From: Christensenellaceae bacterium
GTDB lineage: Bacteria > Bacillota > Clostridia > Christensenellales > Aristaeellaceae
Length of the DNA stretch: 50,083 nucleotides
Assembly (NCBI GenBank): GCA_020025205.1
Contig: JAHHSO010000011.1
Coordinates: 1-50,083, forward strand
Reading direction: 5' to 3'
Part shown: piece by piece, positions 33,520 through 41,448 of the stretch
Position numbering within the stretch: the stretch's first letter is position 1
Layout: every line of letters starts with the position of its first letter
Notes under the pieces: generated by a model
Told to the model about the DNA's origin: nothing
Seen by the model: the letters and a program-made list of their open reading frames with translations, nothing else
Databases searched by the model: none
Translations under genes and position numbers: made by a program

Positions 33520-35253
33520 TTATTTCTTAATCAATATCATACCCGCGCCTGCCGCCAGAGAAACAACTGCTCTCCCGTTATGTCCGCGAACCACGCGTCC
33601 TGTCATCGCATCCAGCAATTCCTTTTCCTCCGCAAGCGCCGCTGGGAGCTCCACAGGCCGGCAGATATGTACTTGTGATGTATTAAGCAGGCAGAGCGCT
33701 GTCTCCACATCCGTCCGCCTCAAATAAGCATACAGCCCATCTTTGCCCACTTCCTGCGTTTTAAATGTACCTTCGCGCAGCACGCGCAGACTGCCCCGCA
33801 GCTTGGTCAACCGCTTATAATAGGCCAGCATGCTGCTGTTTCCCGTTTTATGCCACTCCATGCTGCGCCGGCAATCCGGGTCTGGCCCGCCGCGCATGCC
33901 CAGTTCATCGCCATAATAGATAATCGGAACGCCTGGATGGGTCATCTGGAAGAACACCGCTGCCCGCATATCGCGCACCCGTCCGGCGCAATGCGTCAGC
34001 ATTCGCTCCGTATCATGGCTCGACAGGAAGTTCCACAGGACATTCTGCACCTCTTGGGGATAAAGCATCATAGCGCGGTTAACGCCCGCGTCAAATTCTG
34101 CCAGCGTCCAGCTCTTTTCAGCAAAAAAATGCCAGATCGCCCCTGACAGCAGATAATGCATCGTGCCATCAAACATATCCCCCTGTGTGCACCACTCACG
34201 CGAATCCTCCCAGCACTCCGCAATCAGAATGGATTCAGGATTCTCTTCCTTCACAGCACGCCTGTACTGCCGCCAGAAGTCTGGATAAACCTCCGGCGAC
34301 ACGTCCAGCCGCCAGCCGTCCACATGTGCCTCGCGGAGCCAGTATCGGCCCACATCCAGAAAATACGCCGCACATTCCGGATTCTGCATGTTGAGCTTGG
34401 GCATGTATGCCCACTTCTCACCAAATGTCATGTAGCCGCAGGGATATTGTTCTCCAAAGAAAAACCAGTCGTAATATGCGGATGCTTTTCCATTTTTCTG
34501 TGCATCCTGAAAAGGTGCAAAACCCAGTCCGCAATGGTTGAACACGCCATCCAGAACGATGCGAATGCCGCGTTCATGCAGCGCATCTGCCAACGCACGC
34601 AGATCCTCCAGCGTTCCCAGCAGCGGATCAATCTGATAGTAATCAAACGTATTATAACGATGAGATGTATCTGATAGGAAAAGCGGCGTCATATAGACCA
34701 CGCCGACACCCAGTTCTGCCAGATATGGAACAGCTTCCAGCACGCCTTTTAAATTGCCGCCAAACCGATATTCGTTTGCAACACGCTTGCTGCCCCACGG
34801 TTCCACCGTTTCCTCTCCTGGAACCTCTACACGGCGGAATCTGTCCGGAAAAATCTGATAGCCCACGCATCCGCGTGCCCATTGTGGCTTTTCCTCCGCT
34901 GCATATGCATGAAAAACGTGAAACGGCGCTTTGCAATCGTCTTTATAGGCATGTGTGCCATCCGCATCATGGAGCAGAAGAATATCTCCTGCACGCAGCT
35001 TAAACGCATACATGACGCGTGGATCACACGGCTTGAACACAGCCTGAAAAACTTCGTGTACACCATCGCACCACATGTGCTCCATCACGATCTCTTCGGC
35101 TTTCAAAAAAGAACCGCCATACGTTGCAGCATAGCGAAGTGTAACCTCATCAAACTCGCCAGCTCCCGTTTTGAGCCTGATGCACACGCGTCCATCAGAA
35201 AGGGTGTGTCTATACTCCAGCCATGGCAGATGATCAATCGCCGCAATCTGCAC
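33520..35253 (-). CDS. GH13 alpha-amylase family enzyme, neopullulanase/cyclomaltodextrinase-like (GTG start)
   Basis: A 577-residue intracellular glucan hydrolase. An N-terminal CBM34-like domain (1-125) leads into the TIM barrel with DGVFNH (235-240), nucleophile D317 in GWRLDV, acid/base E346 in LIAECWED and D414 in LSSHDTER. This layout fits maltodextrin, cyclodextrin or pullulan degradation. The start is GTG after AGAGGTG. First gene of the GH13-oxidoreductase-MscS operon, with a promoter at 35285-35313. It complements the alpha-glucoside operon at 12-22 kb. Confidence 0.92.
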   Translation of the reverse strand: MQIAAIDHLPWLEYRHTLSDGRVCIRLKTGAGEFDEVTLRYAATYGGSFLKAEEIVMEHMWCDGVHEVFQAVFKPCDPRVMYAFKLRAGDILLLHDADGTHAYKDDCKAPFHVFHAYAAEEKPQWARGCVGYQIFPDRFRRVEVPGEETVEPWGSKRVANEYRFGGNLKGVLEAVPYLAELGVGVVYMTPLFLSDTSHRYNTFDYYQIDPLLGTLEDLRALADALHERGIRIVLDGVFNHCGLGFAPFQDAQKNGKASAYYDWFFFGEQYPCGYMTFGEKWAYMPKLNMQNPECAAYFLDVGRYWLREAHVDGWRLDVSPEVYPDFWRQYRRAVKEENPESILIAECWEDSREWCTQGDMFDGTMHYLLSGAIWHFFAEKSWTLAEFDAGVNRAMMLYPQEVQNVLWNFLSSHDTERMLTHCAGRVRDMRAAVFFQMTHPGVPIIYYGDELGMRGGPDPDCRRSMEWHKTGNSSMLAYYKRLTKLRGSLRVLREGTFKTQEVGKDGLYAYLRRTDVETALCLLNTSQVHICRPVELPAALAEEKELLDAMTGRVVRGHNGRAVVSLAAGAGMILIKK

Positions 35254-35284
35254 GGTATCACCTCTTTATTTTTCTTTTGTCTTT

Positions 35285-35313
35285 ATTATCCGTCGATTTT
35301 TTCTGGCTGTCAA
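35285..35313 (-). promoter_or_regulatory. Promoter of the GH13-Gfo/Idh-mscS operon
   Basis: Perfect TTGACA (35308-35313), a 17-nt spacer and GATAAT (35285-35290) on the minus strand, about 32 nt before the GTG start. Confidence 0.75.
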
Positions 35314-35419
35314 GCAAATATCTTGCATCCTTCAGACTGATTTTTTACACTCTTTAAACGTATTGTTCAACCCTGTACGGACAATCTAGAATTCAATACT
35401 AGATTTTGCTTGTGCTTCA

Positions 35420-35449
35420 TTGACAGAAGCAGGGGACATCCCTTATAAT
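35420..35449 (+). promoter_or_regulatory. Promoter of the degV gene
   Basis: Perfect TTGACA (35420-35425), an 18-nt spacer and perfect TATAAT (35444-35449), about 44 nt before the ATG. Confidence 0.8.
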
Positions 35450-35492
35450 ATATGAGAATGACCGGCTGTCTGCCGGATATGGGAGGATTACC

Positions 35493-36329
35493 ATGAAAAT
35501 TCTTGCTGACAGCTCTTGTGACCTTTCCCCAGAACTGCGCGAACGGACAAAAGCCTGCACCGCACCTTTGACCATCACCATCAGCGGTGTGGATTATGTG
35601 GACGACGGCACAGTGGAAATTGCCCCCTATCTGGCTGCTATGAAGAGTTGTAAGGAGCCGGCTCGCTCTGCCTGCCCTTCTCCTGACCTGTATGCGATGG
35701 AAATGAAAGACGATGACTGTTTCGTCATTACGCTGTCCAGCAAGCTCTCCGGATCTCACAATGCCGCCATGCTTGGCAAGGATCTTGCTTTGGAAGAAGT
35801 GCCTGAAAGACGCATTCACGTCTTTGACAGTGAAAGTGCCAGCGCCGGAGAAACTTATATTGCGCTGATGATCCGCGACCTGATTAACGAAGGACTTTCC
35901 TTTGAGGAAATTATTAAAGCTGTCGATGAGAAAATCCGCACCATGCATACGCTGTTTGTCCTGGACTCCCTCGAGAACCTTGTCAAAAACGGACGTGTCA
36001 GCAGAGCCGTGGGACTGGTTGCGGGTGTTCTCTCCATTCGTTTGGTAATGAGCGACGATGGTCACGGCAATATCAAAAACATCAGCAAAGCTCGCGGCAC
36101 CAAGGCAGCACTGACCCAGATGGTTGAAAACTGCCGCAAGCACACGGACGGCTTGCCGCAAAGCTCTCAGCGCCTCGTGCTTTCCTACTGCAACTGCCCG
36201 GAGCGTGCTGAGCAGGTTGCTCGTATGATTCGCGAAAAGTGTCCGGCAATTGGCGAAATCGTCATGACACCAACCGGTGCGCTTTCCTCAATGTACGCCT
36301 ATGACGGCGGCATCGTTATTGCATATTGA
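35493..36329 (+). CDS. DegV family fatty-acid-binding protein
   Basis: A 278-residue cytoplasmic protein of the DegV family (FakB-type), which holds a fatty acid for phosphorylation by a FakA-like kinase. It shows the ADSSCDLSPEL start, the conserved SSKLSGSHNAA loop, FDSESASAGE and LDSLENLVKNGRVSRA. GGGAGGA lies 8 nt before the ATG. A stand-alone gene with its own promoter and terminator. No FakA gene is nearby. Confidence 0.92.
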   Translation: MKILADSSCDLSPELRERTKACTAPLTITISGVDYVDDGTVEIAPYLAAMKSCKEPARSACPSPDLYAMEMKDDDCFVITLSSKLSGSHNAAMLGKDLALEEVPERRIHVFDSESASAGETYIALMIRDLINEGLSFEEIIKAVDEKIRTMHTLFVLDSLENLVKNGRVSRAVGLVAGVLSIRLVMSDDGHGNIKNISKARGTKAALTQMVENCRKHTDGLPQSSQRLVLSYCNCPERAEQVARMIREKCPAIGEIVMTPTGALSSMYAYDGGIVIAY

Positions 36330-36330
36330 T

Positions 36331-36371
36331 AATCATAAAACGGATAGGGAAAACCTATCCGTTTTATGATT
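36331..36371. terminator. Bidirectional terminator, degV / pgmB
   Basis: A perfect 18-bp stem, AATCATAAAACGGATAGG (36331-36348) with its complement at 36354-36371 and a GAAAA loop, fills the 46-nt gap between the two convergent stop codons. Confidence 0.9.
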
Positions 36372-36375
36372 TGGG

Positions 36376-37014
36376 TTAACCGATGCAGATCCCTTTCAGC
36401 TCCGCAAAAGTCTTCATTGCATATGTTGCAAAATCAGCTGCTTCTCCAAGGCCGGCGCTGTCAAAGCCGCCCGCTTTAGCCGCCTCAACGCCTGCCTGTG
36501 CGTCCTCAACAACAAGGCATTCTTCCGGGGCAAGTCCGATAAATTCCGCCGCCATGGTAAACACCTGCGGATCGGGTTTAGAACGGGTGATATTTGTACC
36601 ATCAGAAATCGCATCGAAAAAATCTTCCAATCCAAGTCGTTCCAGAATAAACTTTGTATTCTTGCTGGACGAACCAATTGCCAGCTTCATCCCCGCATTT
36701 CGAAGCGCCAGAAGTGTATTTCTGACCTCATCAGACAGATCTGCGGACGACATATTATGAAGCAGCTGGCGGTATATATCGTTCTTTTCCGTCGCAATTG
36801 CCTCCTTCTCCTCCGTTGTAAACTTTCTGTCGCTCCGTTCCAGAATAATCTCAAGGCTGTCCATGCGTGACACTCCACGCAAGCGGTTATTGATCGTCTT
36901 GTCGAAATAAATCCCCAACTTATCCGCAACTGCCTTCCAAGCCTGATAATGATATTGATCCGTGAAGCAGAGCACCCCATCCAGGTCGAATATCACGCCC
37001 TGATATCTGTTCAT
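36376..37014 (-). CDS. pgmB: Beta-phosphoglucomutase (HAD superfamily)
   Basis: A 212-residue enzyme that interconverts beta-glucose-1-phosphate and glucose-6-phosphate. The HAD nucleophile and acid are D10 and D12 in FDLDGVL. The cap region TDQYHYQAWKAVADKLGI and the RLRGVSRMDSLEIIL block are specific to beta-phosphoglucomutase. GSSSKNTKFILERLGL and KPDPQVF, and VVEDAQAGVEAAKAGG, complete the core. The ATG at 37014 follows AGAGG; the one at 37038 does not. It would take the product of the GH65 phosphorylase at 17.3-19.3 kb, 17 kb away, so the pathway is split in two transcription units. Confidence 0.93.
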   Translation of the reverse strand: MNRYQGVIFDLDGVLCFTDQYHYQAWKAVADKLGIYFDKTINNRLRGVSRMDSLEIILERSDRKFTTEEKEAIATEKNDIYRQLLHNMSSADLSDEVRNTLLALRNAGMKLAIGSSSKNTKFILERLGLEDFFDAISDGTNITRSKPDPQVFTMAAEFIGLAPEECLVVEDAQAGVEAAKAGGFDSAGLGEAADFATYAMKTFAELKGICIG

Positions 37015-37059
37015 CGTTAAACCTCTTCTCTTTGGCACCTTTCGCCATCTTTTTTATTC

Positions 37060-37088
37060 ATTATACCCGTATGCAGCATATCTGTAAA
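37060..37088 (-). promoter_or_regulatory. Promoter of pgmB
   Basis: TTTACA (37083-37088), a 17-nt spacer and perfect TATAAT (37060-37065) on the minus strand. The -35 box overlaps the foot of the terminator stem of the upstream operon. Confidence 0.75.
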
Positions 37089-37123
37089 GGCGGAGCGCAC
37101 AACTCTTGTACGCTCCGCCTTTA
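37085..37123 (-). terminator. Hairpin terminator after the OadG/OadB genes
   Basis: TAAAGGCGGAGCG (37085-37097) pairs perfectly with CGCTCCGCCTTTA (37111-37123). The minus-strand exit is only moderately U-rich. It separates the oad pair from pgmB. Confidence 0.7.
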
Positions 37124-37159
37124 TCATTCAAAATTATTGAATTATTCTCTTGAAATCGT

Positions 37160-37309
37160 TCATTGTTCTTCAGACGGCTTCTGATTTTTGTGAGAAGTGA
37201 CGGCATTTAATACAGCAATCACGCCCCACAGGAGCAGCATCACACCGAAAATTCCGGCCATTCCTTCCGCCATCAGGCGAAGCGACCATAAAAATGCATC
37301 CATATTCAT
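37160..37309 (-). CDS. OadG-related small subunit of a Na+ pump
   Basis: A 49-residue single-span membrane peptide (MNMDAFLWSLRLMAEGMAG start, helix IFGVMLLLWGVIAVLNAV, polar tail SHKNQKPSEEQ). The GM.G.FGVM.LLW pattern and the place directly after the OadB gene match the very small OadG-type subunits found in clostridia. GGAGG lies 7 nt before the ATG. It starts 13 nt after oadB and presumably stabilises the beta subunit. Full-length OadG proteins also carry a longer cytoplasmic tail, missing here. Confidence 0.8.
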   Translation of the reverse strand: MNMDAFLWSLRLMAEGMAGIFGVMLLLWGVIAVLNAVTSHKNQKPSEEQ

Positions 37310-37322
37310 TTCACTGCCTCCT

Positions 37323-38414
37323 TTACACCAACGGTCCGACGAGCGCTAAAATCAGTCCTCCCGCTACAACAGACGCGACCTGTCCAGCAACATTTGCCCC
37401 CGCAGCCTGCATCAAAATAAAGTTGTAGGGGTCTTCCCCCTTAGCCATCTGTGCAATAACGCGAGAGGACATCGGGAACGCCGAAATACCCGCTGCACCA
37501 ATCATTGGATTGATCTTCTTTTTCGCAAACAGGTTGATGATCTTTGCAAAAATCACACCACCGAATGTATCAAACACAAATGCTACAAGTCCAAGTGCCA
37601 GAATCAAAAGTGTCTGAGGCACAAGGAATGTTTCTGCCTGCATCCTGACCGCCACCGTCAACCCCAGAAGCAGACTGATGAGGTTGGCCAGCACATTCTG
37701 CGCCGTCTCAGACAAAGCGCGCAGAACGCCGCATTCGCGCAAGAGATTGCCAAACATCAGAAATCCAACCAGCGCCGCTGACTGGGGAGCCGCCAGCCCC
37801 GCAATCATCGTCACGACAATCGGGAACAGAATCCGCGTTGTCTGAGAAATCTTTCCCGGGGTATACGCCATGCGGATTTTTCGTTCCTTCTTCGTGGTAA
37901 TCAGACGAATACAGAACGGCTGTACAATCGGCACCAGAGCCATATAAGAATAAGCTGCCACGATGATGGCCGCCGTATAGTTGCTCTGAAGCATGTTGGC
38001 AACAAAGATAGAGGTCGGACCGTCCGCTGCACCGATGATAGCAATAGACGCCGCATCGCGCAGTTCAAACCCGAAAAGACTTGCTGCTGACAGTGTAAAG
38101 AAAATACCGAACTGCGCTGCTGCGCCGAACAGCAGAAGCTTTGGATCCGCCAGCAGCGGACCGAAGTCGATCATGGCACCGATGCCGATAAACAAAAGCA
38201 GCGGAAAAAGTTCATTGGCAATGCCCGCCTGAAATAAGGTTTCCAGCACTTCAACCGCGCCGGAGTTCGGCAGATTGCACAGGATGCAGCCAAAGCCCAT
38301 TGGCAGAAGCAATGTCGGCTCCATCTTTTTGCGAATCGCCAGCGCGATCATACCTGCGCCAATGGCCCACATGACAATCTGCTGTGGTGTCAATGCACTG
38401 ATGCTTTCAAGCAT
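37323..38414 (-). CDS. Sodium-translocating decarboxylase beta subunit (OadB/GcdB-like)
   Basis: A 363-residue integral membrane protein of the family that couples decarboxylation of a carboxybiotin to Na+ export. Marks are LLFIGIGAMIDFGPLLA, the IIGAADGPTSIFV motif with the ion-binding Asp, and GAAGISAFPMSSRV near the C-terminus. The ATG at 38414 has GGAGG 8 nt upstream; the ATG at 38429 does not. The carboxyltransferase alpha subunit and the biotin carrier are not in the window, so the decarboxylated acid (oxaloacetate, methylmalonyl-CoA or glutaconyl-CoA) is unknown. Confidence 0.93.
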   Translation of the reverse strand: MLESISALTPQQIVMWAIGAGMIALAIRKKMEPTLLLPMGFGCILCNLPNSGAVEVLETLFQAGIANELFPLLLFIGIGAMIDFGPLLADPKLLLFGAAAQFGIFFTLSAASLFGFELRDAASIAIIGAADGPTSIFVANMLQSNYTAAIIVAAYSYMALVPIVQPFCIRLITTKKERKIRMAYTPGKISQTTRILFPIVVTMIAGLAAPQSAALVGFLMFGNLLRECGVLRALSETAQNVLANLISLLLGLTVAVRMQAETFLVPQTLLILALGLVAFVFDTFGGVIFAKIINLFAKKKINPMIGAAGISAFPMSSRVIAQMAKGEDPYNFILMQAAGANVAGQVASVVAGGLILALVGPLV

Positions 38415-38459
38415 GCGTACGTCCTCCATTCCTCACCCTAAAAATTCTTAGCAAGGCTG

Positions 38460-38488
38460 ATTATATCTGAAATTCCAATTTATTTCAA
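38460..38488 (-). promoter_or_regulatory. Promoter of the oadB-oadG pair
   Basis: TTGAAA (38483-38488), a 17-nt spacer and perfect TATAAT (38460-38465) on the minus strand, about 45 nt before the OadB start. Confidence 0.8.
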
Positions 38489-38776
38489 TATTTAAATTTA
38501 TTTTTATTATTTCTGTTTGAATAGACTTTCCATGTCTTTTGATCGCTTGAAAAAGATTTGGGAACATGCAGAAATTAACTTTTACGTGTTTTGAGTATGC
38601 CTTATCCCCTTTTCGTTCCATTCTAAGAACTGTAAAAAAAGAGATCAGCTCAGATATATTAAGTAGATTGTGTTATGCACACAAAGTAAAATGCGTTGAG
38701 ATGCATCCAGTATTTAGAATCGGCAGACGATGTTCAGCAAAAGAAATTTAAAGGGATGCTCCGTCAACAAGCGTGC
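38489..38776. other. Intergenic region, nothing recognised
   Basis: About 290 nt between the oadB promoter and the terminator of the DUF362 gene. The 61-codon plus-strand frame 38566-38751 lacks a binding site and a recognisable family, so I do not call it. Confidence 0.4.
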
Positions 38777-38816
38777 AAAAAATGGATGCCTCTGTAAAAA
38801 ACAGAAAGGCATCCAT
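38777..38816 (-). terminator. Terminator of the AEC-DUF362 operon
   Basis: ATGGATGCCT (38782-38791) pairs with AGGCATCCAT (38807-38816), with an inner TGT/ACA step, and six U follow on the minus strand (38777-38782). Confidence 0.85.
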
Positions 38817-38886
38817 CTGCGCAGCATAATTTAATTTCCGATACGTTCAGAATTTTGAGCACCTGTCATCGCTTTGGGGCTCTTTT

Positions 38887-40017
38887 TTACATTTTAATCA
38901 GTTCATATTCCCTTGTGCCCAGTCCGATCTTCTCTGCATGTTCCAAACAGCTCCTCCACTCAGATTCCGGCGTTGAGTTTCGGAAATGATCACCGCAGTC
39001 CTTGAAGCCGGAATGATGGATGTGATCGCTCAGCTGGCTGTTGGGCAGCGGAGACGCCTTCATACAGGCATCTACACAAGCCTGATCGAGCGCCAGCGGA
39101 TCGAACGAAGCAAACATACCAATGTTCGGCAAGATGGGCGCATCATTTTCACCATGGCAGTCGCAATTGGGAGAAACGTCCACAATCAGGGAAATATGGA
39201 AGCAGGGACGCCCGTCTACAACAGCTTTTGTGTACTCGGCCATGCGTCTATTGAGCATTTCATTGGCATTATCATTTTTGAATTCAATTGCATCAAAGTT
39301 GCACGCGCCAAGGCAGCGGCCGCAGCCAACGCAGTTTGCCTGATCAACGTGCATTTTGCGCGCCTGCTCATCAAAGACAAGACCACCATTCGCGCATTCC
39401 TTTTGGCATTTGCGGCATCCGCGGCAAGCTTCTGCATTGATCTGCGGCTTTCCGCTGGAATGCTGATCTTTCTTTCCCGCACGCGAACCACAGCCCATAC
39501 CAATATTCTTGATGGTTCCGCCAAAGCCTGTCATCTCATGGCCCTTAAAATGTGTTAAGCTGATGAACACATCCGCGTCCATAACTGCGCGGCCAATGCG
39601 CGCCTCTTTCACATATTCGCCGCCCGCAACGGGCACCAGCACGTCATCTGTGCCTTTCAGACCATCACCAATGAGAATCGGGCATCCGACTGTCAGCGGT
39701 GTAAAACCGTTCTCCCATGCACATTCAAGATGCTCCAGCGCGTTCTTTCTGCTGCCAGGATACATGGTGTTGCAGTCCGTCAAAAATGGCTTGCCGCCCA
39801 GCGCCTTGACTACATCCGCAACCGCCCGCGCATAGTTTGGCCGAAGATAGCTGATGTTGCCCATTTCGCCAAAGTGCATCTTGATAGCTACGAATTTACC
39901 CTCCATGTCAATTTGGCCAATCCCAGCTTTTTGAATTAACTTTTTGAGCTTTGTGGGCATACTGTCCCCGAAGGCAGGTGTTCTGAAATCCGTAAAATAG
40001 ACCTTCGCTTTTTCCAT
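38887..40017 (-). CDS. DUF362 protein with two [4Fe-4S] clusters
   Basis: A 376-residue protein. An N-terminal DUF362 domain (about 1-190; KMHFGEMGN, DCNTMYPGSRKNALEHL, THFKGHEMTGFGGTIKNIGMG) precedes two ferredoxin-type motifs, CRGCRKCQKEC and CVGCGRCLGAC, each CxxCxxCxxxC. A further Cys-bearing segment PNCDCHGENDAPILPNIGMF follows. The family is widespread in anaerobes and presumably redox-active, without a firmly known reaction. It starts 23 nt after the AEC transporter gene, so the two form an operon. Confidence 0.9.
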   Translation of the reverse strand: MEKAKVYFTDFRTPAFGDSMPTKLKKLIQKAGIGQIDMEGKFVAIKMHFGEMGNISYLRPNYARAVADVVKALGGKPFLTDCNTMYPGSRKNALEHLECAWENGFTPLTVGCPILIGDGLKGTDDVLVPVAGGEYVKEARIGRAVMDADVFISLTHFKGHEMTGFGGTIKNIGMGCGSRAGKKDQHSSGKPQINAEACRGCRKCQKECANGGLVFDEQARKMHVDQANCVGCGRCLGACNFDAIEFKNDNANEMLNRRMAEYTKAVVDGRPCFHISLIVDVSPNCDCHGENDAPILPNIGMFASFDPLALDQACVDACMKASPLPNSQLSDHIHHSGFKDCGDHFRNSTPESEWRSCLEHAEKIGLGTREYELIKM

Positions 40018-40040
40018 GGTACATTTCCCCTTCTTTTATT

Positions 40041-40958
40041 TTAAGTGACAAAATATAAGCTCAACGCCACCATCACAATCAAGCTGACCGCGATGGAAAC
40101 GGAGTTCATAAAGCTGGACATCGCCGTATCGCCGTGGCAGCGATCGGTATAGACCGGGGACAAGCCGGACAGCGGTGCAAAACAAATCACCGCAATCACC
40201 TGGCGCACAAGAAGATCAAATGGTGTCAAGAAATAAACCACACAGGCTGTTACAGACGCAAACATCAGCCTGAAAACAATGAGGCGGGCTGTCTCCACAA
40301 GCAGTTGTTTGTCGCCCGTTGGCTCAAACATCATGCCGATCATCAGCATGGCAATAAATGCATTGGCCTGCGCGGCTGGGCGGGTCAGCTCAAATACAGC
40401 TTGCGGAATCTTTATACCTGCTGCTGCAATCAGAATCATAACCATATATGTATCAAAAGGCACGGATTTGAGGAATTTCAGGATAATCTGTCCCACACTC
40501 TCCTGCTCTTTCCCGCCAGTATGCAGAAGCGTAGAGGTCATCGCATACAGTCCGCCCGTCATCATAACCGCGTTTCCAGTATCGAACATACATGCTGCTA
40601 CCATGCCTCTGCTGCCGAAAAAAGCCTGTATCAAAGGCATGGAAAAGCATCCAACATTATACCCGCTGACATTGAGCATTCTAAATGCCCGTGTGCGTGC
40701 ATCCATACCACGCGTACCCAAATACACCAGAAGGGCAGGAAGAAATGCAAAAAGCAGACCTATACCCACCAGCCAGAACATACGCCCCTGTCGCTCGAAG
40801 CCGTCAAAAGCATGAATGACGGCGCAGGGCAGCGTAATATTCATCATGATTTTGGAAAGTAACTTATACTCATTTTTTTCGAAAAAACCGAATCTCTTGA
40901 GCATATGTCCCAGAAGAATGACCAGAACGAAAGACATGGGCTTCATTAAATAAGACAT
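40041..40958 (-). CDS. AEC family transporter (auxin efflux carrier superfamily)
   Basis: A 305-residue membrane protein with about ten helices in two halves. The family shows at the start (LMKPMSFVLVILLGHMLKRFGFF), the inner MNITLPCAVIHAF stretch and the closing SSFMNSVSIAVSLIVMVAL. Bacterial members carry malate, other organic acids or amino acids; substrate unknown here. GAGGAAG lies close to the ATG. It is followed by the DUF362 gene and preceded by the HU terminator. Confidence 0.88.
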   Translation of the reverse strand: MSYLMKPMSFVLVILLGHMLKRFGFFEKNEYKLLSKIMMNITLPCAVIHAFDGFERQGRMFWLVGIGLLFAFLPALLVYLGTRGMDARTRAFRMLNVSGYNVGCFSMPLIQAFFGSRGMVAACMFDTGNAVMMTGGLYAMTSTLLHTGGKEQESVGQIILKFLKSVPFDTYMVMILIAAAGIKIPQAVFELTRPAAQANAFIAMLMIGMMFEPTGDKQLLVETARLIVFRLMFASVTACVVYFLTPFDLLVRQVIAVICFAPLSGLSPVYTDRCHGDTAMSSFMNSVSIAVSLIVMVALSLYFVT

Positions 40959-41000
40959 TTTCTTCCTCTATCTGCGTTTTAAAAAGCCGCTCTGTATTTT

Positions 41001-41034
41001 AAAAAAGAATCCCGAGAGAGAAAACTCCCGGGAT
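41001..41034 (-). terminator. Terminator of the HU gene
   Basis: ATCCCGAGAG (41009-41018) pairs with CTCCCGGGAT (41025-41034) with one mismatch, followed on the minus strand by six U (41001-41006). Confidence 0.88.
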
Positions 41035-41039
41035 GTTAA

Positions 41040-41315
41040 TTAGCCTTCAACAGCTTCCTTGAGTGCCTTGCCCGGCTTGAACATCGGAGAACGTCGTGCG
41101 CCGATCTGGATTTCTTCACCGGTCTTAGGGTTGCGAGCCTTGCGAGCTGGGCGCTCTTTGACTTCGAAAGCACCGAAGCCAACAATCTGAACCTTTTCGC
41201 CATTTTTGAGACTCTCAGCAACAATGTCGCTCATTGCGCACAAAGCCGCCTCGGCATCCTTGCGGGTCAGGCCCGCCTTCGCGGCAATTGCCGCGCTCAA
41301 TTCATTCTTATTCAT
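41040..41315 (-). CDS. hup: HU-type DNA-binding protein
   Basis: A 91-residue nucleoid protein that bends and compacts DNA as a dimer. It opens MNKNELSAAIAAKAGLTRKD, has the GFGAFEVKERPARKARNPKTGEEI DNA-binding arm (core RPARKARNPKTG), and closes with FKPGKALKEAVEG. An AAGGAGG lies rather far (13 nt) before the ATG. It follows mazG by 133 nt but has its own promoter and a strong terminator. Confidence 0.97.
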   Translation of the reverse strand: MNKNELSAAIAAKAGLTRKDAEAALCAMSDIVAESLKNGEKVQIVGFGAFEVKERPARKARNPKTGEEIQIGARRSPMFKPGKALKEAVEG

Positions 41316-41401
41316 GGTGTAAAAAAATCCTCCTTAAACAACATCACCGTATTGCTGATGTGTTTTTTATCATCAATCGCACATTCCGGCGACTATAACA
41401 T

Positions 41402-41430
41402 ATTCTACATGCTTTTCCTCTTTTCTGCAA
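41402..41430 (-). promoter_or_regulatory. Promoter of the HU gene
   Basis: TTGCAG (41425-41430), a 17-nt spacer and TAGAAT (41402-41407) on the minus strand, directly after the mazG stop codon. The leader contains an ACATCA/TGATGT inverted repeat near 41336-41356. Confidence 0.6.
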
Positions 41431-41448
41431 GAGAAAACCGCAATTTTT

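Noticed and set aside
31373..35253. A new system made of MscS, Gfo/Idh oxidoreductase and GH13
   Set aside because: The three genes are tightly coupled but each is a common family. Co-transcription with no shared odd feature is not enough to propose a new function.
35350..35370. LacI-like half site CTTTAAACGTATTG upstream of the GH13 operon
   Set aside because: Only the left half fits the operator motif and it lies upstream of the -35 box, so the match is too weak to claim shared control.
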